Shown: positions 34,825 through 46,649 of the stretch, piece by piece
Numbering within the stretch: the first letter of the stretch is position 1
How the letters are laid out: every line of letters starts with the position of its first letter
Origin: Ctena decussata
Lineage: Eukaryota; Mollusca; Bivalvia; Lucinida; Lucinidae
DNA length: 64,000 nt
Assembly: GCA_963989385.1 (NCBI GenBank)
Contig: OZ022501.1
Location: forward strand, 2,552,001-2,616,000
Direction: 5' to 3'
Made by a program: the position numbers and the translations under genes
Notes under the pieces: generated by a model
What the model was told of the DNA's origin: nothing
Databases searched by the model: none
What the model saw: the letters and a program-made list of their open reading frames with translations, nothing else

Positions 34825-35840
34825 TTTAAGTAATGAATTTCATTTTTCTGAGCTTTATCGAAGTGTAGACTACATTGGGTCACGTGCAAAGTGAATGAAC
34901 CCCGAAGGGGTTAATGTAAACTTTGCTAGTGACCCAATGTATACTGAAAGGATTTAAAAACTTCCACTTTTTATTGCTGGCCGCTGATCTGTTCACTCAT
35001 GACAGTGTTGAATATTTAGCGACAAAATGCTTGAAACTTATCAAATTTAAAGATTACGCAGTTTATTCGTATCATTTACTTAAATGACGTCAGTAAAAGA
35101 GCGTTACGTCACTGAAATGAATAAGGCGATGCCAGCGTTATCTTATGCAACACTCTTTTCGACCATTTCTTACTGTCTTAATACTGTGACGTCATCCACG
35201 TTGATTTGCAAGTATCATTGCGGATGATGCTGTCGCGCAAAGCCTATTATGGAGACGCCGTCGACGTTAGTTAACGTCATGGCCTCTGGTTTTCAATCTC
35301 GGTCAGGTGATTTTCTGGCGGTCTTTCGGGCTTCCTGTAAACCGTGCACGTCGTCTGAGATTTTAAATTGCCGTAGTTAACACATAAAATTGTCACGCGA
35401 CGCCACTTTTTGAAATTTCAGCATTTATCTGGCCCAAAACTCTGCACCTGTTTGTGATATTTAGGCGCTGAAGGCTAAATAAAGCCACAGACCGAGTTCA
35501 AACTTCTAAAAATCAATTTGATATTGTAAGAGAAATGTTTCACCAGAAAACTGTGTACATGAAGCTATTCATCCTTATGTAAACGGTACTTAGAACACGA
35601 GGAGCACGTGCTTTTTCCTGACCGATTCGGTTGAATGATTTCAGATTCGGTATATTGATATAATCAGGTATAAGAGAATATATATGTTGTAAAATTTTGG
35701 TGGACGTAGCTGCATTTATTTTTGAGATATTCAAAATTAATGGGTGGAAGTTTTTAAATCCTTTCAGTATAGTTTACACTTCGATAAACATCAGAAAAAT
35801 TAAGTTCATTGCTTATATTTGAATTCGTTTCAATCAAATC
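34825..35840. repeat. Foldback structure with arms of 100-140 bp and CRE-like sites inside
   Basis: Left arm 34825-34975 (AATGAATTTCATTTTTCTGA, CTTTATCGAAGTGTAGAC, ACTGAAAGGATTTAAAAACTTCCAC) is inverted as 35745-35835. The left arm is interrupted by a 67-bp MITE. Between the arms are TGACGTCA at 35085-35092 and 35187-35194 and TTACGTCA at 35104. More such sites lie just outside (35928-35935, 35984-35991). No frame of interest. Confidence 0.65.
34873..34939. mobile_element. 67-bp Tc1/mariner-type mini-MITE with TA duplication
   Basis: Ends CATTGGGTCACGTGCAAAGT and ACTTTGCTAGTGACCCAATG, flanked by TA on both sides. The matching position in the other foldback arm reads AAACTATACTG with a single TA, a paralogous empty site. 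Almost the whole element is inverted repeat. Confidence 0.8.
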
Positions 35841-36094
35841 TTTCATTTAATCTTATAAAAGCGATAAAATTGAAGCAGTAAAACATGTACACGCAGTTTT
35901 TTTCTGCTAACAGCAGAACGGCATGCATGACGTCATGACATTGCTGACGTCCAATCAGGTTGTAGAGAGTCATTTGTTTATCTTGACGTCACTGACGTCG
36001 CGTGTCTCAATGTAATTATTGGAATGTAATAAACTACATTACGTTCCAATGGTTTACTATAGGGCTTTTCAGTAAATACACCAAGAATGTAAAT

Positions 36095-36260
36095 ATTGCC
36101 ATCTCCCAGACGTATTTAGGCGTCTACATACAAACTGAATGACGTCCACAGATGCCATGATGGACGTCCATGAAGAAACTGACGGATATCAACATGTAAA
36201 TCGATAGACTCCATGAAGAACTGATAGATGTCCAATGATGTCATAATAGACGTCTGTAAA
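36095..36260. repeat. GGACGTCC palindrome array remnant
   Basis: Holds GACGTATTTAGGCGTCTACA, ATGATGGACGTCCATGAAGA and related phrases of the array at 27000-28125. A few more units lie at 36613-36650, after a LINE fragment that probably interrupted the array. Confidence 0.65.
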
Positions 36261-36263
36261 GCA

Positions 36264-36558
36264 AGGAGGTTCGCAGAAAGATCCAAGCAGCCATTAGCGA
36301 ATATGATGAACTCCTGACGCTGAGGCGGTTTGGTCACGTCTCAAAGTCTTCTGATTTTGCAAAGACGATTCTGCAGGGCACAGTGAAAGGAAAAAAAAAG
36401 AAGAGGTCGACAGAAGAAGAGGTGGGAAGATAATATTAAAGAGTTGACAGGGATGAAATTTGCCAGCTCAACTATGGAAGCTGAAAACAGGACAAGGTGG
36501 AAAGGGGTGGTTGCGAAGTCATCTGTGGTGCCCAAACGACCTAGTAAGGTTATGTGAT
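36264..36558 (+). pseudogene. RTE-type LINE 3' tail fragment
   Basis: Reads VRRKIQAAISEYDELL, then FGHVSKSSDFAKTILQGTVK, and after a one-base shift in the A run near 36396 GRQKKRWEDNIKELTGMKFA and ENRTRWKGVVAKSSVVPKRP SKVM before a TGA stop. It is the same family as the minus-strand tail at 20640-20840. It ends in (ATAGA)n-like text at 36560-36600. Confidence 0.8.
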
Positions 36559-36743
36559 AGAATAAAAATAGAATAGAAATAGAATAGAAATAGAAAGCAA
36601 TATTACCAGTCACATAGATGGACGTCATGACGACACTGATGGATGTCATTATCGTGTTATAAGTTCATAATAATTAAGACGCATTTTGTATTTTCATTTA
36701 AATTATTTCAGAACTAGAAAATTGTGTCTGTAATACACTAATG

Positions 36744-38342
36744 ATGCCCCCGTGCAGCGCTTGTCATAGGATGTGTACATCCCTAAAGCACCTTTTAAGC
36801 ACAAACGCCATCTACAAAGAATCCACCAAAAACATCATACAAACTCCATACCCTCTAGTGCAAAAATGCAGCCTAATAAAATGAAGCCTAATAAAAAACT
36901 AAGTTTGAAAGGCCATAATTCTGTCAAAATTAGTACTGTTTTAATCAAAAACCACATGCACATCTTCAGTATATCCACAACAAGTACACGATGTCTGAAA
37001 AAAATTGTGGAGTTGATTACACAAAGTACTTATAGGCCATTTGCTGTCTATAAAACAGGTCATTTTGCAGATTTTCTTTTTTATTACTGGTGATAAAATT
37101 GATTTTTTTTCTCCACTAGTATTGTCAAACTAATACATAACTGGAAACTGACTTTCAGAATTTTATCTTGTCAATTTTTTGCTTTTGTCTATTCAATCCT
37201 TTATAAGAATTTACAAATTTTTCAGCTAAAGTAAAGGGGAGTACAATAATTTAATGTAATAGCTATAAGCAATGCCCATATATGCATCACAAACAAGAAA
37301 TATTTCTATAGATAAATTGATTCTATTCATCACCAATCAATTCTCTTCGCAACCAATAAATAAGGGACCTTCATTTTTATTCAGATGAAAAGATTAACAG
37401 GTATACAGGTGCCATTGAGTAACTCTGTACAATTAACTAACAACTGACATAGGTAAATATTGGGTCTAAGGCTGTTACATAAATAAACTTACTCCCTTGT
37501 TAAATACAGTTAAATATCTTCTAAAAATGGGCAGTTTTCAAAAGAAACTTTTTAGTTTTAAAATGTAATTTTGAGGAAAATTATAGATTAGTTATGTATA
37601 AGATAGACATTAAAGATGCGCTTTACTTCACAATGATAGCTGTGGTAGTTATAGAGATATTTAGCAAAATGACCTGTTTTATAGACAGCAAATGGCCTAT
37701 ACCCTACAATGCAAATATATGCCTAAAATGACTAAGTCTAAAAGGCTATAATTTTGTCAAAATTAATTCTAGCTAAAACAAAAACCCACATGCACATCTT
37801 CAACATGTCCGCAGCATGTTTGCAAGGTTTCGAAAAGTTCCATTGAAAACTGGGGGAGAAGTTGATTACACAAACCCCATACCCTACAATGCCAAAATTT
37901 GCCTAAAATGACTAAGTTCAAAAGGCCGTTATTCTGTCAAAATTAATTTCAGCTCCATCAAAAACCCACATGCACATCTACAATATGTCCACAACATGTA
38001 TGCAAGCTTTGAAAAAGATTCATTGAAAACTGTAGAAGAAGTTGGTTACACAAACTCCATATCCTACAATGCAACAATTTGCCTAAAATGACAAAGTTCA
38101 AAAGGCCGTAATTCAGTCAAAATTAATTTTAGCTCCATCAAAAATCCACATGCACATCTTCAATACGTCCACAACATGTATACAAAGTCTGAAAAAGATC
38201 CATTGAAAACTGTGGGAGCAGTTGATTACACAAACTCTATACCCTAAAGTATGATGAACGGACGGACAGACGGATGGACAGACAGACAGACAGACAGACA
38301 GGAGCAAATCTTAACGCCCCCTGACTATCGTCACGGGGGCAT
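36744..38342 (+). mobile_element. Pearl-type tandem-repeat transposon, copy 3
   Basis: Inverted ends ATGCCCCCGTG (36744) and CACGGGGGCAT (38332-38342). Four units of about 180 bp share CCTACAATGC, CCTAAAATGACTAAGTTCAA, CACATGCACATCTTCA and GAAAACTG(T/G)GGGAG; a diverged first unit lies near 36780-37040 and a spacer of roughly 600 bp separates it from the rest. A (GACA/GACG)n tract lies at 38256-38301, next to the right end. Confidence 0.75.
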
Positions 38343-40380
38343 AAAAATGAATAAATAAATGGGTATACATGTTTTTTTAATATTTATTTATATTTTTTCT
38401 AATCCTTTAACAGTATCCCTTATAAGCCCCACTCCGAGATATATCTCAGCAGCCCCTCATAATCAGCTACATAAGATTAGTCTTTGATATGAACGATGGC
38501 TGTAGGTACTGGTTATTGGAAGCGATCATTTTGTGGTACCACTCAAAACACTAAGAAAAAAATGTCTTTAAAGCCAAGAATCGCCAAAAATTCAAACTGG
38601 TGAAAACAGTAGAAATGACAAAAAATGTTTTTTTTTTTCATTCAACGTAAATATATATATTTATATATATATTTGGTTATATTATCTCATAGAAAAAAAC
38701 CTATATTTCACTAGAAAGCATACAAGAATACCCATTTGCACCCTCTTATTAAGTTTCCATATGATGTGGAAATTCTAACCTACTTGCAAATATAACGCAA
38801 TGTCTGATTGGAAAACGTCAAGAGAGTTGTATATTCTCCGATGTGTTGAGTGATGTCGCTTGTGGTTATACATTGCTTGTGAAGTATGTATTTAATATAA
38901 AATACAGAACTGTTGATAAATAAATATGAGAAGTGCTCAAGAATGGGGATAACCATGTCCAAAAGTCTCATTTGGAGAGATATATCGTCTTATTTATGCT
39001 TACAGCTCAGCGACAATAAAACCGACGATATACCTTCTTAAATGATATTTTGAATACATGTACAGTTATCTGATTAAAAACTTCCAAATACATAGTCATG
39101 ACACAGTAATTGGTACCATCTTTCAAAAGAAACGTTTATTTAATGCATCATATGTTGCATCTTCAGCCATCTAAGTATGCCCAGCTTTTGAATACATAGT
39201 AAATTATAATTGCACTAATTATGCCTATCTCACCACAAAAACTAGCAATGTTTTTCAAGGTGTGTTGTCCCTCTGGTAGCATCTCTTAATCCTAGTATAA
39301 TGGGTTGGAGGAAGGAAAATGTCCTTCTAGTAACTTTAGATAAGCCAAATCGAGAAGTTATCACAGACAAAGTTTGGCTGTGCATCAATCATCAATTTAA
39401 GGGCATGAACTTTAGAAGTACTTGTGCTTTCGTTCCAGTCCTATTATTTGTATTGTTACAATGTATATACGTATTGGAAAGAAATTCTGAATAAAACAAA
39501 AGTCACTGTAAATTCGAATCCATTGTGAGAATTCTTTTGAGTAGTTGATTTCCACGACTCCACCTACATGTACTTTGTCTGGTCCAAATCTCAGCGGCAT
39601 CTATTGACTTCCCAGCACATAAGAATATCATGAGCAGAGCTAAGCAGTCATCACAATCTGCAAAAAGTAAATAAAAAAATGAAGTACACAATTTGTCAAT
39701 GAAAAGTTAATACCAGTCTATGATTTACGATTTCTCTCTTAATAACTTGATCAGCTCTTGTCTTTATAACCATACCAGAGATATTATTCATGCTTTTATT
39801 CGCCTTGCACTACGATGTACGTTGTCCTTATCTACTACGATTACCGAAGTTTCTCCAAAAAGAAAGCCCAAATAGCACAGAAGTAAATAGAGCAATTGCT
39901 TACCGGAGCAATAAGCTAATATTTTGCTGACGGTCCCCTCTTATCATAGAACATGAACTTAGAGATGCAATATATTTTATGACTTTTTGAAGAATATATA
40001 CGATTAAATTACAGGTTTGAGCTGTTTAAATTTTTGCGGCCGACACAAAGCGAAAGGCATGATATAAACCAAGGGCCGCTTAAAACTTAAACAGCTAAAA
40101 CTCCTAGTTAAATGTTATCATTACACGCTGTAAATTTATTTCTAGTCCATGTAGATATTTATTTTCAGCAAATATTCCAACATGTTCTCCATCTTTCTTG
40201 TGCCAATATTGAGATGACAGATAAACCTACTGTTGCAATAAACGCCAAGCAGCGTTAAAATCGTGTTTTGAAAAGTTACAGGTAAATAGTCAAATGAGTG
40301 GCATCGTCAGGGCGTAGGCACTTGACCGGAGAAGATTTAACATTACACAGGCACATTTCTACATGCTGGATTTCGAATAA
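38343..40380. other. No gene seen
   Basis: Non-coding. AT dinucleotide-rich text near 38650. Frames at 39300-39690 do not resemble known proteins. Confidence 0.4.
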
Positions 40381-40384
40381 ATTA

Positions 40385-40561
40385 CAGTAGAACTTCAATG
40401 GCTCGAACTCTGATGGCTCGTTCGCCCTGCCTGGCTAGAACTCTTTTCTTGGTCCCTAGAGTTCACTTTATATGGAAACTAACCCTGGATGGCTAGAACT
40501 ACCCTTGGCTGTAACTTATTTTCATGGTCCCAAGCCTGTTCGAGCCAATGAAGTTCTACTA
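40385..40561. mobile_element. pogo/Tigger-type MITE, 177 bp
   Basis: TA on both sides; ends CAGTAGAACTTCAATGGCTC and GAGCCAATGAAGTTCTACTA. Internal repeats of TGGCTAGAACT / GGCTCGAACT. The CAGTAGAAC start and TA target fit the pogo branch of Tc1/mariner. Confidence 0.75.
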
Positions 40562-41357
40562 TATGCTTTAGTTTGTAATAGTATACTTCATGTATATTAA
40601 TTCTAGTCAAAGGTTTCTCTCTTACTCTCGCCCTTCCATATTTTTCTAGAGAAAAAGAAATTGCCACCAAAATTGGCTTAAGCCAATCGCAATATCTTAT
40701 TTTTCCGACTGTCTTTGAAAAACATGTGGCCCAGGTTGCACAGATTCACTGTTTGATCAGCAACTTTGCCATTCACTTGTTTTAGAGCATAATTCCCAGC
40801 AGAACGACTCTCACTAAAAAAAGAAGCTTCAATATGTTATCTGCAGGTATAATACATTTGACCCACACTTCATTTTGGGTTAGGTATGATACCTCTGTCA
40901 TGTTTTTTCCATCTTCTGTATGAAAGATGGTTTCTTTTTGGGCCTTTGGTGTTCTATGATGGCCGATCTGTATGTCATCAGCCCAGCCGCCAAAATCTAT
41001 CAGCAGATGGTTTTGTAGTATTTGGCTCAAACATCTCGAGTTCTTTTCACATCTGAAATGTGACAAATATAAATTTACGCTTCTGAAGTGTTTTGAGCAT
41101 ATACAAGCATGAAAATAGGGTCGTTATGCAAAACTGTGATCCTTGAACCCATTAACGGTAAAATGATCTTCTTATCACCAGTACACAAATGCAACACAGT
41201 GAATATATCGTCTATTTCTCTTCTGTTTTGATAGCCGCTTCTAAACATCATTTCTAAAAATATTGAATCCATAGAAGTCATTGATAAAACAGCCATATAT
41301 CGTTCTTTACCTTTTGCCTATCATTAATTCTGCTGACTGTGATTATCCAGTCAAAGT

Positions 41358-41364
41358 GTGTGTG

Positions 41365-41399
<35 letters not shown>

Positions 41400-42660
41400 G
41401 TGTTGAAAATAATTCTTTTTTTACAGAAATCATGTAGACCTTTGACCTCTGACGACCGGAGTTACCAGTCACGGTTCGTAATCTCTGCACGTAGTCAGGT
41501 GATACTTTATATTTATACCAAGTTTCATGAAAATACCTTTGACGGTTTTAAAGTTTATAGAGCGGACACAATTTCCATACTTAAAATCACCAATGGACAT
41601 AAGTCTGTCACAAATGTAAGTGGCGTTATGGTTCTTATTGTCCCAACAGTGTGTGATGATGCTTTATATTTGTATCAAACTTGATACAAGTATCTACGAC
41701 AGATTCAGAGTTACAAAGCAGACACGATTTCCATACTGAAAATTACATAGGGGCATAATTCCGTAAAAATGTAGGTGGAGGCGTGGTTCTTCTGAACATC
41801 GTCTGATAATGCTTTATATGTATACAAAGTTTGCAATTATCTTCCACGGTTTAAAAATTATAGATCGGTCCACATGATTTCTATACTGAAAATTACAAAG
41901 GGACATAATGCCTTAAAAATGTAGGTAGAGTTATCGTCTGATGATGCTTAATATTTATACCCGCTCTTGAGAATGTATCTTCACTCTTCAGCAGTTTTAG
42001 TTATAGAGCAGACCAATTTCAATACAAAATCACAAGGGGACATAGTTCTGAAAATAGTGTAGATGGGGTAATTGTTCTTGTTCTGATGGTACTTTTTATC
42101 TATCTATGTTTACTGCATCGCCCTCTATACTGAGTGTTATGCGCAGGGTTAGTAAGAATAAATTGAGATATGAAAGTATGATATTGAGATAAGAAAACAA
42201 GATGAGAGTGTTAGTATTGGTAGCTAAGTGATGAGATAAAAGCAGGGTAAAAACAGATCTTATTTTGTGTCGCCCCTGATCGTTTATCTTGCTAATTCCA
42301 ATTTGAAGAAGTCAAGATCTCTTAAAAGAATTATACCTATAGGGAGCCGGTTCCACAGAACAACTCGGAAAAAGGAATCAATTATAATCTGTAGTAGCAT
42401 GTACCTGACAGAAACGTAGTGGATGCATATGAAGAGATAAGCAGATGGGATGCACAAATATTATTTGTACCAAGTTTCATGAAAAATCTATCTTAAGCAC
42501 TCAAACAGTTTCAGAGTTATGGAGGGGACACAATTTGAAACGGACAGACAGACAGGACAGACAGACAACTATGCAACTATGGTAATAGCAACACGTCTCC
42601 CGCCGGTGTGTGTGTGTGTGTGTGTGCAGGGGGTGGGGGTATAATCAGAGTATCAAGGGA
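41358..42660 (+). mobile_element. Pearl-like tandem-repeat element, interrupted
   Basis: After a (GT)n run (41358-41402), units of about 170 bp share GATAATGCTTTATATTTGTA, CAAGTTTCATGAAAAT, AGAGCGGACACAATTTCCAT and GGGACATAATTC (from 41500, 41660, 41830, 41960). Unrelated text at 42130-42460 is followed by the last unit and a (GACA)n tract (42540-42566), then (GT)n. Inverted ends not identified. Confidence 0.6.
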
Positions 42661-43257
42661 GATCAACAATACTATTGTTTGCTTTTAGTAAAACCCGCAC
42701 CGCATCGGAAGCGGAGCAGTTCGTGACCAGTGTCCATTTATGGTAGGCCTACTCCTCCCTCACTCTGGCAGCCGCACCAGAAACCTGGTTACTTTGCTGA
42801 CCATGACTACTCACAGCAGCCCTGTTTTCTCTTCAACAGCATAAAGATACTGCGGTCTTGGATGACAACCTTCTTCGGGTTATTTTTTTATGCACGGAGA
42901 AAGGGAACTCTATTTGCAGTTATAGCTTGGGATACAAACAACTGCATTTTTGTAAGATATTTTGAAGATTTTAGAAAACTAGCGGCGTTTACACATAATA
43001 CAAGCTGAAGAAAATCTTTTTGTTGACTTTTGCGGTTAATTAATGCTAAAACATTTTGGCACATGCTTCGTCTTCTACCTAAAGAAATGTCAGAATCAGA
43101 CAGACCCTCTGTCACTGCTAAACTGGCCACTTAGGCTACAACACAAACCCTTGCCAATTTATTGCTAAACGGAAATTGGTAGATGCCCAAGGATGCTGTA
43201 ATAGACTACCGTGAGGAAACAGTTAGGCGTATTCAATGAGATATCGGCCTTGTATTC

Positions 43258-43445
43258 CAGAGGCACCGTGTTCGAGTGGTTAAAGATTCTCTTCAACTGT
43301 ATCAGAAAGTCACGGGTTCGAATCCCTGTTTCAAAGGTGTGGGGTAGCTTTTCGAATCGAGGGCTGGCCTCTGTCTGTTTTTATGCTTTGTCCAAAATAG
43401 GACGGGTCACTACCCCTACGACCTCAAGCCTACGAGAAACTTTCA
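43258..43445 (+). mobile_element. tRNA-Ser/Leu-like SINE
   Basis: GTTCGAGTGGTTAAAGATTC (A-box) and ACGGGTTCGAATCCCTG (B-box), followed by a non-tRNA body to about 43445. The acceptor stem does not pair well, so this is a SINE and not a gene. Confidence 0.7.
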
Positions 43446-43684
43446 CCTTTTACCTTGATGCAATGATGAAACTAATGTTAAGATGGGCGTCGATTATATT
43501 AGTGTCTGGTGGTGATTACGATCAATTAGGACGGAAACGGTAAACGTCTATGGAAACTGATGGACGTCCACAGATGTCATAATGGGTGCCCATCATCAAA
43601 CTGATGGTTGTCAGCAGATACATTAATGAACATCAGTGAAGATACTCATGAAAAACGTCTTTACATAAATTGGTGGACTCTGAA

Positions 43685-44028
43685 TAATTATTCACCCTAC
43701 GACAGTGTCACTGCTATGCAGTCTAGTCTTGGCTGGAGGTCTCTGGAGCAGAGAAGAGCAGACGCCCGCCTTTGCATGTTATACAAAATTATTCACAATA
43801 TTGTTGCTGTACCTCTCCCATGGTATTTTACACATCCTACAAGAATGACACGTCACAGCCACCCCCTTGCGCTACTTCAAATTCACACTCAAGCAAATTT
43901 TTATAAGTATTCGTTCTTCCCCCCCGGCTGTTGTGCAATGGAATCGACTACCAGCTGACGTTGTTTTGCTGCCAACACTGACTCAGTTCAGTGTTGCAGT
44001 CAGGTCTCTTGACCACCAGAGGCCATAA
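43685..44028 (+). pseudogene. CR1/Jockey-type LINE, extreme 3' coding fragment
   Basis: Reads SLGWRSLEQRRADARLCMLY, KIIHNIVAVPLPWYF and YKYSFFP, then a shift in the C run near 43920, then VVQWNRLPADVVLLPTLTQF and a TAA stop. It matches the final region of the LINE at 55-58 kb (DWRSLEQRRVDSRLTILYKI...FSFFP). It joins GACGTCC-array sequence at its 5' side. Confidence 0.8.
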
Positions 44029-44450
44029 ATACAACAGACATGTTTTTAACCTGATTTTAATATCTCACTTCTGTTAACTGTTTTAACCCTTTCACCTTTC
44101 TTCACCTCACTTTTGCACTTTTTAGTCTCATCTATTCATCTCACTTTTTTTTCTTCACGGCGCGCAAACATCCTGCACGTAATCCTCGCGAGGGGGTGTT
44201 GCAGTACAACTAGATAGATAGTAGGACTCCATGGACGCCCGTCAAGGATTGGCTTCCACTGAATTCTTGATGGAATTCCGTAAACTGGACTTCTACAGAT
44301 GTCATGCATTAATGGACGTCCAACGGAAAACGCATGCCATGATGGATTTAAATAAACAAGAAAATAGAAACATACACACGCACACACGCACACACACACA
44401 CACATGTTGGAGAATCAATGTAAATTTACTACGCGGTCTGAGCAAGAAAT

Positions 44451-44530
44451 ATACTCTGCCCATGGTGGGACTTCAATCTTCGACCCTCTAGGTCCTAGCG
44501 AGACTGCTCTACAAGCTGTGCGACCCTGGC
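44451..44530 (-). mobile_element. tRNA-derived fragment
   Basis: The minus strand has GCACAGCTTGTAGAGCAGTC and GGTCGAAGATTGAAGTCCCA, a decayed A-box/B-box pair of a different family from S1. Too diverged to be a tRNA gene. Confidence 0.5.
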
Positions 44531-44664
44531 TTGGACGACTATGTGTCCGTGTAATTTAGCTTGTAGAGTTACGTAATAGAGCTGGGAAGGTAACCGAATA
44601 TTGTTACTACTACAGACATCTTCGCAAGCCAAGGTACTAAGTCCACATTATTCCTTATGCATGA

Positions 44665-44850
44665 GGAGCCTCGGTAGTTTAGTGGGTTAATCGCTGGCCT
44701 GTTGATGTAGCGGTTCCTGGTTCGAGCCCCGCTGGAGGCGGAAATCTTTTAAACCGCAACCGGGGTCCCAGTGCACACGCCTTTCATCACACCCTTCCAT
44801 CGACCTGATATAACTGAAATAGTGTTGAAAAGGACGTAAAATCGCAAGTG
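44665..44850 (+). mobile_element. tRNA-derived SINE family S1
   Basis: GAGCCTCGGTAGTTTAGTGG, GCTGGCCTGTTGATGTAGCG, B-box GGTTCGAGCCCCGC, then a body with CCTTTCATCACACCCTTCCA and TGATATAACTGAAATAGTGT TGAAAA. Shares head and body with 51238 and 51529. Confidence 0.8.
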
Positions 44851-44869
44851 ATCCATTCATCAACATGTA

Positions 44870-46273
44870 AGTAAAGGGCAACTTTTTCTGCCATAACAAT
44901 AACAGTCTGATCGGATCTGCCATTCAACCTGATAAACTGCTTTTATGCTCCAGATGAACTTTTATCGCGATATCGTTTTGGATGTTCTTTTTCAGCATCT
45001 CAGTGACTGCCTCCCTCAGAATTGAGTATTCTCGCAATGTGTTGTTCTAAAGAGTAGATGGACGACGGACCTTTGGTATATTAAAAGCGCATTGTTGTAC
45101 CGAATAAGGCTACCTTTGAATAAAGCTACTCCGTTAGCTCTGTTCGTGCGATAAGAGTTATGTGTTTTGTAGCTGTATTGGAAGACAAACATGCGTCGCA
45201 ACGAGTACGTCTACTACTGCACAAATTGTGGCCTGATTGGTTTGGTGCCGAGGAGACAATAGGTTAGCCGTCCGTCTATCTGGAAGCACTGGATCCTGTG
45301 GTCTTGCTAAGTGACCAATATAAATATATAAAGCGGGACAATAAAAAGATAATTAACATCTTTATATTTCAGCCAACCATAAGTTCTAATTGCTATAGCA
45401 ATAAAAGAGTAAAGTCCATTTTTTGTGCGCGGACAGTCTCACGGACGGCCAACGTGAGAGCATAATGATCAAGTAATTTGCACATGCATTGTGCAGCCCA
45501 TGGTTCCCAATACTACTCCACAATGCATATGATTCCAGTCTCGGGGGGGGGGGGGGGGGGGGGGAAGGAAACTACAGAAGATAAACAACTCGAAAGTACC
45601 ATCTAACATGTATGTAGCACTGAATATTAGCTAATCTAGGATCACAGAGCCCAGGGTAGTTCGCTTCGAAAGAAAACATTTCATGCTCCGAATATAGCTA
45701 CTCTTCAGCACGATAGCTCTATTCATACGAAAAGAGCTACTGTGTAACTCTATTCGTAGGCTTCCTCCGAACAGAGTTAAGGAGAAGTTGTATTCGAAGG
45801 TAGCCCTATTCAGTACAATATCGCATCTTGTAAGCTGTCAGCTGAGGGAAGCTAACAAGACAGGACAGATGACCCCAAGCCCCCTAGTAATTCATGCATG
45901 TGCCTGTAGCAAGAGGCTGAAAAATAATTTCCCTTGTTTAAGCTAAAAAATAAATGAAACGAAATGCCCATCACTAGATTATACTGAAGCAACATATAAG
46001 CTAATAAGGTTTAAGCTTTAAGAAATGTTGCAGAGACAAGGTATGTACTGCTGTGTACCATCTGCACTTGGCAGTCCGTTTAAATAGAAACAGATAAAAC
46101 ATATTATCTATCAAAGAATAATGGCAAAGCTACACGCACATTCTCAAATCATATTAAAGAAGCATGCTAAAATTCAGAACAGTCAGACCAAAACTATAAA
46201 GACTGCGGCACTGAGTTGCCAAGACAATATATGTGCCACTGAAAGATGGTGAAAAATACTTAGCCCGCTTAAT

Positions 46274-46311
<38 letters not shown>

Positions 46312-46520
46312 CCAAAGAGAATACGCATTTGTTAGGGATAACCCCAAAACAGCAAATTCATAGGCCTAACATAGCTTGTAAAGTTTCAAATTCATCGGGG
46401 AGAACTGTAGGAGATGCGCTGACACGATTCAAAAGCGTTCGGACGTACGGACAGACGGACGTATGTGGTGGAAAAACGGTTACAATATTCTCCGTCTTCG
46501 GGTATTATACAAACATTGAT
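44870..46520 (+). repeat. Long direct repeat block, right copy
   Basis: Counterpart of 25600-27000, same orientation and order of landmarks, including an (AG)n tract at 46276-46309 and GACAGACGGACG near 46450. It has an extra poly-G (45543-45565) and an inserted stretch near 45100-45800 in which GAATAAGGCTACCTTTGAAT and GAAGGTAGCCCTATTC face each other. Confidence 0.6.
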
Positions 46521-46649
46521 CAGTAGGTACCGGCAAATACAACTGCTATACTTTTGCAGTTGCAGATATAATTCGAAAATGTTTTCAAGAGTCACACATC
46601 TTATAGACGTCCGTCATGGATCCTGCAGCATAACCCCTCTCCATTAATT

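Noticed and set aside
43258..43335. Possible tRNA-Ser gene
   Set aside because: Acceptor arms do not pair and a SINE-like body follows.
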